Part shown: one piece after another, positions 31,652 to 41,431 of the stretch
Position numbering within the stretch: the first letter of the stretch is position 1
How the letters are laid out: the number at the start of each line of letters is the position of its first letter
NCBI GenBank assembly: GCA_021809495.1
Contig: JAKAZI010000008.1
Location: forward strand, 1-41,431
Source: Actinomycetes bacterium
GTDB taxonomy: Bacteria; Actinomycetota; Acidimicrobiia; Acidimicrobiales; RAAP-2
Direction: 5' to 3'
DNA length: 41,431 nucleotides
Notes under the pieces: generated by a model
Told to the model about the DNA's origin: nothing
What the model saw: only the letters and a program-made list of their open reading frames with translations
Database searches by the model: none
Program-made: the position numbers and the translations under genes

Positions 31652-33643
31652 TCATCCGGCTCGTCGCGAGCGCACGAAGTCGTCGAGCACGTATCGACCC
31701 AGCTCGTCCACCGACGTGTAGAAGGTCCGTCCGCGGTTCACCCGACCGATCTGCTCGACGAAGGGGAACTGGCTGCGTTCGATGTCGAGCGCGAAGGTGT
31801 TGATCACGATGTCCGCCTTCGTGCAGCGAAGGACTTCGGCCATCGTGCGCTCGAGCGTCTCGCGCACCGGGGGCCAGGCGAAGTAGGGCTCACCGTTGTC
31901 CATCAGGTGCGCCGTCGGCTCACCGTCGGTCACCACGACGATCTGACGCTCCCCTCGCTCGGCGCGCATCAGGTGGCGCGACAGCGCGAGCGCGTGCTGG
32001 AGGTTGGTGCCGTAGGCGTAGTCGATCGTGAGCGCGGGTACGTCCTCCACGCGCAGCTCCTGGGCGGTCTCGGCGAAGCCCACCACCGCGACGAAGTCGC
32101 GCGGAAAGCGCGTGCGGATCAGCTGGGTGAGCGCGAGGACCATCTTCTTGGCCGGGACCAGATTCCCGCGCATCGCCATCGACAGCGAGAGGTCGATGGC
32201 GAAGACGGTGGCCGATCGGCGCGTCGCCTCGTACTCCTCGACCTCGAAGTCATCGGGGTGCAGCTTGACCGGCGTGCCGGGCCCGGTGCGCGCGATCGCG
32301 TTGCGCAGCGTGCGCGACAGGTGCAGGTTGAGCGGCTGGCCCGGCTCCCAGGCGCTCGCGGTCTCTTCGCGATCACCGCCGCGCGCCACCGTGGCGTCGC
32401 GGTGCGCCCCGGCGACCGGCGCGCGGCGCAATTGGGCGAAGAGGTCGCCCAGGGCGTGCTGGCCGATCTGGCGCACGCCCTTGGCACTCAGCGTGAGCCC
32501 CTCGCCGCCGCGCTCGATGAAGCCCTGGTCGCGCAGCGAGCGCAGCGCCCGTTGCAGGCGCGCCACGTGGGCGGCCGCGTCGGGTCCGAGGTTGCGCCGT
32601 ACGGACTCGAGATCCACCTCGGGCAACGCCTGGGCGGGTCTCGCGCGACCGAGGAAGTCCTCGAGCCCGCGCAACTGGCCGAGCTCTTCGGCGACGGCGG
32701 TCGCGTCGGAAAAGGACCCGCCCGAACCGCGCAGGCGCGCCGTGCGGTGCCAGTCGATCTCGGGGGTCGCCTGACGCAGATTCGAGGTCAGCCGGTGCAT
32801 CGACATGTCGAGGTCCATGTCCCCGAGTACCGACTGCATGAGGTCGCGCAGCTCGGCCTGCTCGGCCGCGGAGAGGGCGTTGAACATCGCCTCGGCGGCG
32901 GCGGCGCGCTGGGCCATGGACTCGATCACGTCACGCAGACTGGTCGCCCCGGGGAAGTACGTTCCGAAGCGCTCCATGAACGACTCGAAGCTCGGGTCGA
33001 GCGGCTCACCGCGGCGGTCTTGCTCGATCATCGTCGAGAGCGCGTCCATCATCTCGCGCATCTCGGCGAGCGCGGCGGGGTCGGGGTTCTCGAGGAACGC
33101 CTTGCTCTGCTCGAAGTAGGTGCCGAGCACATCGGCGCGCAACTCCTCGAGCAGCGCCTCGAAGGACTCGCGCGCGTCGCTCGAGGTGAACTCGTAGGAC
33201 TGCAGGCTCGCGATCCGATCCCCGAGCGCGTCGCCCGACAGCGATCGCGCCAGGCGCTGAGCGTCGACGTACTGCTCGGTCACCTCACGGCGCCGTTCGT
33301 CGTCACTCTCCCTCGCCTCGGCCGCGAGCTGGTCGAGGGCTTCGTCCTCGAGTCGCTCGATCTCGTCGAGGCGCTCGCGGTACCGCGCGAGTTCGTCGCT
33401 CGGGTCGACTCGACTCTCGAGTTCGCGACGCCGGGATCGGGCGCGTTCGAGCAGGTCGGCGAGGCCCTCAACGCGCTCGCCGTCGCTCGTAGTGAACCCG
33501 TCGCGCAGCAGTCGGTCCATCGCCGCTTCCAGGTCGCCGTTCTCGAGCAGGTCGTCGGTGAGCATCGCCAGCAGCTCGTCGGGGTCGAGGTCCTCGACGT
33601 CGTCGCCGTCACGAGGTCGGTGGAAGCCGTAGCGGATCGGCAC
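31652..33643 (-). CDS. VWA-domain protein, partner of MoxR-type ATPase
   Basis: A 663-residue cytoplasmic protein. The first 440 residues are Glu/Arg/Leu-rich helices with no recognised domain. The C-terminal 200 residues are a von Willebrand factor A domain with a MIDAS site: FAIDLSLSM (Asp-x-Ser-x-Ser), YGTNLQHAL for the Thr, and VVVTDGEPT for the Asp. It resembles the Mg-chelatase D-like subunit of MoxR/VWA pairs, which act in metal insertion, complex assembly or stress. The GTG start overlaps the ATPase stop by one base (TAGTG). The substrate is unknown. Confidence 0.88.
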   Translation of the reverse strand: MPIRYGFHRPRDGDDVEDLDPDELLAMLTDDLLENGDLEAAMDRLLRDGFTTSDGERVEGLADLLERARSRRRELESRVDPSDELARYRERLDEIERLEDEALDQLAAEARESDDERRREVTEQYVDAQRLARSLSGDALGDRIASLQSYEFTSSDARESFEALLEELRADVLGTYFEQSKAFLENPDPAALAEMREMMDALSTMIEQDRRGEPLDPSFESFMERFGTYFPGATSLRDVIESMAQRAAAAEAMFNALSAAEQAELRDLMQSVLGDMDLDMSMHRLTSNLRQATPEIDWHRTARLRGSGGSFSDATAVAEELGQLRGLEDFLGRARPAQALPEVDLESVRRNLGPDAAAHVARLQRALRSLRDQGFIERGGEGLTLSAKGVRQIGQHALGDLFAQLRRAPVAGAHRDATVARGGDREETASAWEPGQPLNLHLSRTLRNAIARTGPGTPVKLHPDDFEVEEYEATRRSATVFAIDLSLSMAMRGNLVPAKKMVLALTQLIRTRFPRDFVAVVGFAETAQELRVEDVPALTIDYAYGTNLQHALALSRHLMRAERGERQIVVVTDGEPTAHLMDNGEPYFAWPPVRETLERTMAEVLRCTKADIVINTFALDIERSQFPFVEQIGRVNRGRTFYTSVDELGRYVLDDFVRSRRAG

Positions 33644-35067
33644 TACCGGTTCCTCGCGCGGTAGAGGGCTCGCGCGCCCGCCGCGTCCTTGGCGAGTCGC
33701 TTGGTGAGGTAGAGCCCCTCGAGGATGAACTCGATCGCAGCGGCCAGTTCGCCGTCACTCGCCCCGGGACCGGCGACGCGGCGTACCGGTTCTTCGAGGG
33801 CGGGCATCGCGGCGAGCACCGCGAGGTAGTCGCGATCGGGCAGGTCGTCACCGGTGTGCACCACGACCTCCGCGCGGAAGGCCTCGATGATCGCGGGCGC
33901 CTCTTCGAGCAGGACGTGTTCACTGAAGCACTGGCGCACCGCGAGCGCGACCAGCGCGGCGATGACCTGGTCCGAGTCGTTCTCGTCCATCGTGTCGAAC
34001 TCGATCTTGCCCTGGGTCGACTGGACGATCGCCGCGAGGTCGCTCACCCGTGGCACCACCATCGCCTCACGGGTGCGCATGGTGCGTCGCAGGGCGCTCG
34101 CGACCACGGTCTCGTAGTTGGCGATCGACAAGCGCACCGAGACCCCCGAACGCTGGCTGATCACGTGGCTCTTGCGCGCGACGTGACTGACGCGCGCGAC
34201 GATGTCGTCGATGAACCACGGCACCCGGACCTCGCGCGGCGCGCCCACCAGGGCCGCCTCTTGGTGGATGATGGCGATCTCGGTCGTGAGTTCGAAGGGG
34301 TAGTGCGTACGGATCTGGGAGCCGAATCGGTCCTTGAGCGGCGTGATGAGCCGGCCGCGGTTGGTGTAGTCCTCGGGGTTGGCCGTGGCGACGACCATCA
34401 CGTCCAGGTCGAGTCGCACGAGGTGGTTGCGGATCTGCACGTCGCGCTCCTCGAGCACGTTGAGCAGACCCACCTGGATTCGCTCCGCGAGGTCCGGCAG
34501 CTCGTTGATCGCGAAGATGCCCCGGTTGGACTTGGGCACCAATCCGTAGGAGAGCGCCCGGGGGTCGTCGAGGTAGAGCCCGCCGGCCACCTTGATCGGA
34601 TCGACGTCACCGATGAGGTCGGCCATCGACGTGTCGGGCGAGGCCAGCTTCTCGGCGAAGCGCTCGGACCGGTGGACCCAGTCGATCGGCGTCTCCTCTC
34701 CGCGCTCGGTGACGAGGTCGATCGCGTAGGCCGAGATCGGCGCGAGGGGGTCGTCACGCACCTCGGAGCCCGCGACGATCGGCAGCCACTCGTCGAGCAG
34801 CTCGGTGAGCGCGCGGATCATGCGCGACTTGGCCTGACCGCGCTCGCCGAGCAGGATGATGTCGTGTCCGGCGAGCAGCGCCGTCTCCAGCTGGGGCAGC
34901 ACCGAGTCCTCGTAGCCGAGCACGGCCGAGGTGATCGGCTGTCCGTTCGCGAGGCGCTGTTCGAGGTTGGCGCGCAGTTCGTCGCGTACCGAGCGGCGTT
35001 GATAGCCCGCGGCGCGAAGCGCGCCTAGGGTCGTGGGAAGGTCGGCGGGGACGTGATTCGCGTTCAT
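33643..35067 (-). CDS. MoxR/ChlI-type AAA+ ATPase
   Basis: A 474-residue AAA+ protein related to magnesium-chelatase subunit I. Walker A is GERGQAKS (74-81), the Walker B-like region is GIFAINELPDL, sensor 1 is VVATANPEDYTNRG, and a C-terminal helical lid follows. The unusual QAK in the P-loop is shared by several actinobacterial members of this group. It forms a chaperone-like pair with the VWA protein translated directly after it. ATG at 35067. It starts 37 bases after hutI and may be read through from the hut genes, though a functional link is not evident. Confidence 0.9.
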   Translation of the reverse strand: MNANHVPADLPTTLGALRAAGYQRRSVRDELRANLEQRLANGQPITSAVLGYEDSVLPQLETALLAGHDIILLGERGQAKSRMIRALTELLDEWLPIVAGSEVRDDPLAPISAYAIDLVTERGEETPIDWVHRSERFAEKLASPDTSMADLIGDVDPIKVAGGLYLDDPRALSYGLVPKSNRGIFAINELPDLAERIQVGLLNVLEERDVQIRNHLVRLDLDVMVVATANPEDYTNRGRLITPLKDRFGSQIRTHYPFELTTEIAIIHQEAALVGAPREVRVPWFIDDIVARVSHVARKSHVISQRSGVSVRLSIANYETVVASALRRTMRTREAMVVPRVSDLAAIVQSTQGKIEFDTMDENDSDQVIAALVALAVRQCFSEHVLLEEAPAIIEAFRAEVVVHTGDDLPDRDYLAVLAAMPALEEPVRRVAGPGASDGELAAAIEFILEGLYLTKRLAKDAAGARALYRARNR

Positions 35068-35104
35068 CCCCGCACCTTATTGGCCGAGACCGGCGCGCCG
35101 TCGC

Positions 35105-36264
35105 CTAGGCCGTAGCGCGCACCACTGTCGCCACGACGGCGTCGCCCAGTCGGTAGACCAGGTGCGCGGCGCGCGGGGCGTCGAGCACCAAGAAGTCGGC
35201 GCGAGCGCCGACCCCGAGGTGTCCGAGGTCGTCGCGACGCAGCGCGAGCGCCCCGCCACGCGTCGCGCCGTAGAGCGCTTCGTCGACGCTGAGGCCCATC
35301 TCGCGCACCGCGAGGGCCATCGCGATAGGCATGCTCGTCAGGTACGACGAGCCGGGATTGCAGTCCGTGGCGATCGCGATGCGCACGCCGGCGTCGAGGA
35401 AGCGACGCCCCGACGGGTAGGGCGCGCGCGTGGCGAACTCCGCGCCCGGCAGCAGGGTCGCCACCGTCGCCGAGCCCGCGAGCGCGTCGAGGTCGTCGTC
35501 GCTCACGTAGGTGCAGTGGTCCACGCTCGCCGCCTCGAGCTCGACCGCGAGCGCGACGCCGCCCGTGTAGCCGAGCTGCTGGCCGTGCAGGCGCAGTTCG
35601 AGACCGGCGTCGCGCGCGGCGACGAGGATGGTGCGCGCCTCGTCGACGGAGAAGGCCCCGCGGTCACAGAAGACGTCGGCCCAGCGCGACAGGGGCGCGC
35701 AGCGCTCGAGCATCGCCCCGGCGACGAGCTCGACGTAGCCGTCGCGGTCGTGGGTGAACTCGGGGGCGACGACGTGCGCCCCGAGGTAGGTGGTCTCGGT
35801 CGTGACGGTGTTGGCCACCTCGAGCAGGCGCGCCTCGCCCTCGACGGTGAGGTCATAGCCCGACTTCACCTCCATCGTCGTAACCCCGGAACGGCGAAGC
35901 GCCGCCGCGCGCGCGTGGCTCGCCGTCGTGAGGTCGGCGCGCGAGGCCTCTCGCGTGGCCGCCACGGTGCGCACGATGCCCCCGCCGTCGTACACCGCGC
36001 CGGCCATGCGCGCCTCGAACTCGTCGCTGCGCTCGCCGGCGAAGACGAGGTGGGTGTGGCTGTCGACGAAACCCGGCGTCACCGCACCGCCCTGGACGTC
36101 GAGCACCTCGTCGGCCTGGGGGGCGTGGCTGTTCGCGCCCACCCAGAGCACGCGTGACTCGTCCACGACCATCGCGGCGTCGGTGAGCCGGCCCATCGCC
36201 GTGCCGTCGCCGAGGGACGGGTCGTTGGTGGTCAGCTCGCCGATCGCGCGGATCAGCCGGGTGG

Positions 36265-36268
<4 letters not shown>
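35105..36268 (-). CDS. hutI: Imidazolonepropionase HutI
   Basis: A 387-residue metal-dependent amidohydrolase hydrolysing 4-imidazolone-5-propionate to N-formimino-L-glutamate, third step of histidine degradation. Metal ligands H71 and H73 ([10 protein letters not shown]), further His in [13 protein letters not shown] and LRLHGQQLG, and the Asp of [10 protein letters not shown] are present, as is the substrate segment VEVKSGYDL-like MEVKSGYDL. The GTG overlaps the hutU stop by four bases. Confidence 0.95.
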
Positions 36269-37923
<1,655 letters not shown>

Positions 37924-38348
37924 AGCGTTTCCTCCCTCTTCGTTCATCTCTACCACGGTGTCACTGCGTCACTGCCTCGTACGATCGTTCCCGTCGTGAA
38001 TTGCTCAGCGCTCACCGACAACCGGCCACTCGCCCGGGTCGATTCGCACCGGACCGTGATCAACCCTGAGGCGTGTCGCCCTGGCACAGCGCCACGCGCA
38101 CGTCGGCGCAAAGCGACCCGACGGTTCAGGCGTCGGCGAACCGATCGCCCGACGACGAGCGCTACCGCCGCACGTCACGACTGAACCGATGCGTCGCACT
38201 CTCGTCGAGCAACTCTCCTCCCGTCGTCTCCACGGGAGCGACGAAGGTCACGATATCGAGCCGTGGGTCCCTCGCGGCGCGCGATTCTCACCCGGTGAGA
38301 ATTCACGGTCGATGCCGCGCAGTCGCGCGGGCGACCCGCCGCGGCTCG
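37924..38348. other. Hut control region without genes
   Basis: About 425 bases between the IclR and hutU genes, both minus strand. It holds the hutU ribosome-binding site, a tandem GTCACTGC repeat (37960-37967 and 37968-37975) 36-52 bases before the hutU start, and the palindrome at 38284-38302. Short open frames are not convincing. Length and contents suggest a regulated promoter, although no clear -35/-10 pair was found. Confidence 0.5.
38284..38302. promoter_or_regulatory. Perfect palindrome downstream of the IclR gene
   Basis: ATTCTCACCCGGTGAGAAT has two perfect 9-base arms around one central base. It begins 46 bases past the IclR stop and lies about 360 bases upstream of hutU. It could be an operator for a dimeric regulator (the IclR protein is the obvious candidate) or, as RNA, a short hairpin ending the IclR message. 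No T-tract is present, which slightly favours an operator. Confidence 0.45.
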
Positions 38349-39131
38349 TTACGCGGTGGCGAGCAGGTCGCTCAGTGTGAGTGAGGTCTTCGCGAGCACC
38401 CCGGCCGTGGCGCGGATCCACTCGTCGTTGCAACGCTCGCCGGGCCCCGCCACGCCGACCGAGCAGACGAAGCGGTGATGCACGAACACCGGCACACCGA
38501 CGGCCACCACGCCGGGCAGGTACTCACCGTGGGACACCGCGAGGCGACGCTGACGGATCAGCTCGAGGCTGCTGCGAAGTGACGGAGCGCTCGGCGTCGA
38601 CACCGTGTAGTTCGGCAGCCCGCCACCGATCACGGCGTCGACGAGGGGCGCCGGTGCGAAGGCGAGGAGCACGCGGTGCTCGGCGCCGGCGTGCAGCTTC
38701 ATCGGCTGCCCGATTGGCAGGCGGGGCCCTTCGCCGCGCTGGGACTCGACCTCGTGTACGCAGTAAGCGCTGAGGCCGGAACGGACCAGCAGGTTCGAGG
38801 TCTCGCCGGTCTGCGCCGACAGCCACTCGAGCGCCGGACGAGCGGCGTCGCTCAGCACCTCGTTGTCCAGCCGCACCGTCGCGATGTTCGCGAAGGTTCG
38901 ACTCACGCGATACTCGTTGTCGCGCTCCACGACGAGTCCGGCCTCACGCAACGTGCGCAGCAGCCGGTAGACGGTGCTCACGGGTATGTCGAGTTCGGAC
39001 GCGACCGCCGCCGCGTTCGTCGATCCCCGCTCGGCGATCGCGACGAAGACCCGCAGGCCGCGCGCGAGCACCCCCTCGCCGGGCGGCGCCGTCGCCCCAC
39101 CCTCATCGAACTCGGCCGATGCGCCACCCAT
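38349..39131 (-). CDS. IclR-family regulator of the hut genes
   Basis: A 260-residue regulator. A winged helix-turn-helix (about residues 22-85; AAAVASELDIPVSTVYRLLRTLREAGLV) precedes an IclR effector domain (GETSNLLVRSGLSAYCVHEVES, LPIGQPMKLHAGAEHRVLLAF, VAVGVPVFVHHRFVCSVGVAGP). Its position between hutH and hutU points to control of histidine use, with urocanate or a related compound as likely effector (inference; some actinobacteria regulate hut by IclR proteins). The first 20 residues are a low-complexity extension, so a start further in is possible. Confidence 0.88.
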   Translation of the reverse strand: MGGASAEFDEGGATAPPGEGVLARGLRVFVAIAERGSTNAAAVASELDIPVSTVYRLLRTLREAGLVVERDNEYRVSRTFANIATVRLDNEVLSDAARPALEWLSAQTGETSNLLVRSGLSAYCVHEVESQRGEGPRLPIGQPMKLHAGAEHRVLLAFAPAPLVDAVIGGGLPNYTVSTPSAPSLRSSLELIRQRRLAVSHGEYLPGVVAVGVPVFVHHRFVCSVGVAGPGERCNDEWIRATAGVLAKTSLTLSDLLATA

Positions 39132-39206
39132 GGGTCGACTCTAGGACGAAATCGTCGCTGCGCCCCACTCACGAACGGGGCCGTGAGCGGGACTTTCAGC
39201 GACTCC

Positions 39207-40742
39207 TCACGAACGGTGTTCGGCGAGGTTCGTACCGACCAACTCGAGCAGAGTCCCGTCGCGCACCAGCGCGCCGACGGCGGCGATCGACGGGGCGAGC
39301 CACCGGTCGTGGCCCGGTCCACCCGACGCCTCGTTGACCCGGTCGCGCACCGTCGCGGTGATCGCGGAGGGTTCGAGCGGCGCGCGAAGGGCCAAGGCGC
39401 GCGAGGCGGCGAGCAGCTCGATGGCGAGCACGTCGCTCAGCGCCTCGAGCGCGCGACGCAGCTTTCGCGCGGCGTGCCAGCCCATCGAGACGTGGTCCTC
39501 TTGCATCCCCGAGGAAGGGATCGAGTCCACGCTCGCCGGCGCCGCGAGCCGTTTCAGCTCGCTGACCAGGGCGGCCTGGGAGTACTGGGCGATCATGAGT
39601 CCCGAGTCGACGCCCGCCTGGTCGGCGAGGAACGGGGGCAGGCCCCAACTCCGGTCGACGTCGAGCAGCCGGTCGGTTCGCCGTTCGGCGATCGACGCCA
39701 CGTCGGCGACCACGATCGCGAGGAAGTCGAGCACGTAGGCGATCGGCGCGCCGTGAAAGTTGCCATTGGACACGAGTGTTCCGTCGGCGAGCACCGACGG
39801 GTTGTCGATCGAGGAGGCCAGTTCGATGTCGGCGACTCTCGTCGCGTGATCGAGGGTGTCGCGCGCCGCCCCGTGGACCTGGGGGGCGCAGCGCAGCGAG
39901 TAGGCGTCTTGGACCTGACTCGGGTCGTCGAGGTGGGACTGGACGATCGGCGAGTCGGCGAGTAGGGCCATCAGGTTGGCCGCGCTCGTGCGCTGGCCCG
40001 GGTGGGGGCGCAGCGCGTGGATCTCGCCGAGAAAGACGCGGTCGGTCCCGCGCAGCGCCTGGATCGAGAGCGCCGCGGCGAGGTCGGCGTGTTCGAGCAG
40101 CGACGCCAGGTCCTCGATGGCCAGTATCAGCTGACCGAGCATGCCGTCGGTGCCGTTGACGAGTGCCAGCCCCTCCTTCTCGGCGAGCGTGACCGGCTCC
40201 AGACCGGCTTCGGCGAGGACCTCGGCCGTGGCGCGGCGTTCACCATGCGCGTCACGAACCTCGCCCTCACCCATCAGCGCGAGCGCCACGTGAGCGAGCG
40301 GCGCGAGGTCGCCCGAACAGCCGAGCGAACCGAACTCGAGCACGACCGGGGTGATCCGTGCGTTCAGCAGCGCGGCGTAGGCGAGCGCCGTCGACGGGCG
40401 CACGCCCGACACGCCCGAACAGAGGTTCGTCAGGCGCGAGACCATCATGGCGCGCACGACCTCGGTCTCGACCTCGTCACCGACGCCCGCGGCGTGAGAA
40501 CGAATCAGCGATCGCTGGAGTTCGCGTCGCTGGTCGGGCGAGATGAAGGTTGTCGCGAGTGCCCCGAAGCCCGTTGAGAGGCCGTAGACGGGCGTTCCGC
40601 TCTCGACCATCGCGTCAATCGCGCCGCGCTGGCGCGTGAGGCGCGCGAGCACCGCCTCGGCGATCTCGATCCGCTCGCCGTCTCTCGCCACGGCGAGCAC
40701 GTCGGCGCGCGTCAGCGGTTCGAGGTTGATCGTTACGGTCAT
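39207..40742 (-). CDS. hutH: Histidine ammonia-lyase HutH
   Basis: A 511-residue lyase converting L-histidine to urocanate and ammonia. The residues that cyclise to the MIO cofactor are Cys142-Ser143-Gly144 in FGSLGCSGDLAPLAH; most family members have Ala-Ser-Gly, and the Cys form is, as I recall, usual in actinobacterial enzymes. YGLSTGFGAL (53-62) provides the catalytic Tyr, and further family segments are SIDNPSVLADG and SSGMQEDHVSMGWHA. ATG overlaps the hutG stop by four bases. Confidence 0.95.
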   Translation of the reverse strand: MTVTINLEPLTRADVLAVARDGERIEIAEAVLARLTRQRGAIDAMVESGTPVYGLSTGFGALATTFISPDQRRELQRSLIRSHAAGVGDEVETEVVRAMMVSRLTNLCSGVSGVRPSTALAYAALLNARITPVVLEFGSLGCSGDLAPLAHVALALMGEGEVRDAHGERRATAEVLAEAGLEPVTLAEKEGLALVNGTDGMLGQLILAIEDLASLLEHADLAAALSIQALRGTDRVFLGEIHALRPHPGQRTSAANLMALLADSPIVQSHLDDPSQVQDAYSLRCAPQVHGAARDTLDHATRVADIELASSIDNPSVLADGTLVSNGNFHGAPIAYVLDFLAIVVADVASIAERRTDRLLDVDRSWGLPPFLADQAGVDSGLMIAQYSQAALVSELKRLAAPASVDSIPSSGMQEDHVSMGWHAARKLRRALEALSDVLAIELLAASRALALRAPLEPSAITATVRDRVNEASGGPGHDRWLAPSIAAVGALVRDGTLLELVGTNLAEHRS

Positions 40743-41431
40743 GTTGTTCGTCTCCCGACACCCGCGAGGGCTTCGAGGACCAGTACCGCCATCAGGCGAA
40801 CGGTCCGTTGATCGTCACTGTCTCGACCCACGTCGACCTCGGTCAGGTCAAGGGCGCGCACCCGGGCGTCCGCGGCCAGACGGGTCACCGCGAGGCGCAG
40901 CTCGTTCGCGCTGAGTCCCCCCGGGGCGGCGGCGGGACAGCCCGGCACGACCGAGCGGTCCGCGACGTCGAGGTCCACGTCGACGTAGACCGGCCGTCCG
41001 TTCGCGCCCGCGATGGCGAGCGCGTCGTCGACGACGGCGTTGATCCCCCGCTCGGCGACCTCCCCGCGGCCCCAGACGGTGATGCCCGCGTCGCGGGCGC
41101 GCGCGGCGTAGTACGGCGAGTTCGAGAAGTCCGCGAGGCCGACCTGGACCACGTGGTGCCCGTCGAGCCCCTCGGCGAGGAGCTGGCGAACCGGCGAGCC
41201 GTTGGAGACGCCGTCGCGCAGGTCGAGGTGGGCGTCCAGGGTGATCAAGCCCCAGTCGGCCAGGTCATCGCCGGCGAGGCCGGCGAGCGCGCGCCACGTC
41301 GCGGCGTTGTCGCCGCCGAGCACGACGCGCAGGTCGGCGTCGGGGTCGAGGTGCAGGGCGGCGGCGACCCGCGCGGTCGCGTCCTCCCCGTCGGGGTCGA
41401 AGACGTCCCCGCGGTCGACCACGCAGACGAG
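40739..41431 (-). CDS. hutG: Formimidoylglutamase-like ureohydrolase HutG (5' end outside window)
   Basis: The C-terminal 230 residues of an arginase/agmatinase-family enzyme; the frame is open to the window edge. Metal-site motifs are VLGGDNAATW (arginases have GGDH), LITLDAHLDLRDG, and VDVDLDVADRSVVPGCPAAAPGG, with a late Glu in LTEVDVG. From the hut context it should hydrolyse N-formiminoglutamate to glutamate and formamide. The His to Asn change in the first motif is seen in other HutG-type proteins as far as I recall and sets it apart from arginase. Direct overlap with hutH indicates one operon. Confidence 0.85.
   Translation of the reverse strand, partial: LVCVVDRGDVFDPDGEDATARVAAALHLDPDADLRVVLGGDNAATWRALAGLAGDDLADWGLITLDAHLDLRDGVSNGSPVRQLLAEGLDGHHVVQVGLADFSNSPYYAARARDAGITVWGRGEVAERGINAVVDDALAIAGANGRPVYVDVDLDVADRSVVPGCPAAAPGGLSANELRLAVTRLAADARVRALDLTEVDVGRDSDDQRTVRLMAVLVLEALAGVGRRTT

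Noticed and set aside
31646-33664. Open frame of over 670 codons opposite the VWA gene
   Set aside because: Antisense shadow; the VWA/MIDAS motifs on the minus strand are unambiguous.

Overview
This is a high-GC chromosomal segment from an actinobacterium, probably an Acidimicrobiia-like lineage (moderate confidence). Two WhiB iron-sulfur regulators, a UPF0182 membrane protein, a YlbL-type PDZ/Lon protein, a DUF2342-like protein, many GTG starts, 1-8 base gene overlaps and several apparently leaderless starts all fit. No transposase, integrase, phage module, CRISPR array or rRNA was seen.

Layout. (1) 1-4.5 kb: a secreted Asp-box repeat protein, an initiator tRNA with a strong hairpin behind it, an MgtC/DUF4010 membrane protein and a membrane-anchored Gmad2-domain protein. 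(2) 4.5-19.7 kb: a catabolic block best read as hydroxyproline degradation. The plus-strand operon (enolase-superfamily enzyme, proline-racemase-family enzyme, ornithine-cyclodeaminase-family reductase) would turn 3-hydroxyprolines into proline through pyrroline-2-carboxylate. The minus-strand operon (three-subunit flavoprotein dehydrogenase, DHDPS-family deaminase, 4-hydroxyproline epimerase, 2-oxoglutarate semialdehyde dehydrogenase) is the complete route from trans-4-hydroxy-L-proline to 2-oxoglutarate. Upstream on the same strand are a complete five-gene branched-chain-type ABC importer and a GntR/FCD regulator. Three promoter regions in this block carry related TGGTA-core sites, suggesting one regulon.

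(3) 20.0-31.5 kb: a housekeeping-type actinobacterial neighbourhood: UPF0182, a DivIVA-like coiled-coil protein with a Cys/His-rich MuF-like tail, a PDZ/Lon protein, a HEAT-repeat protein, a diverged MreB-like protein, a PDZ protein with a degenerate trypsin fold, a DUF2342-like protein without its zinc motif, a small unknown protein, two WhiB genes and a formiminotransferase gene between them. Three convergent gene pairs here share exactly four bases across their stop codons. Three of the proteins have lost residues that define their enzyme families, which is the most unusual theme in the window.

(4) 31.6-41.4 kb: all minus strand. A MoxR-type AAA ATPase and VWA-protein pair lies downstream of a histidine-utilisation cluster (hutG cut by the window edge, hutH, an IclR regulator, hutU, hutI), which converts histidine to glutamate. 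All functional assignments are read from motifs and context; no database search was run.
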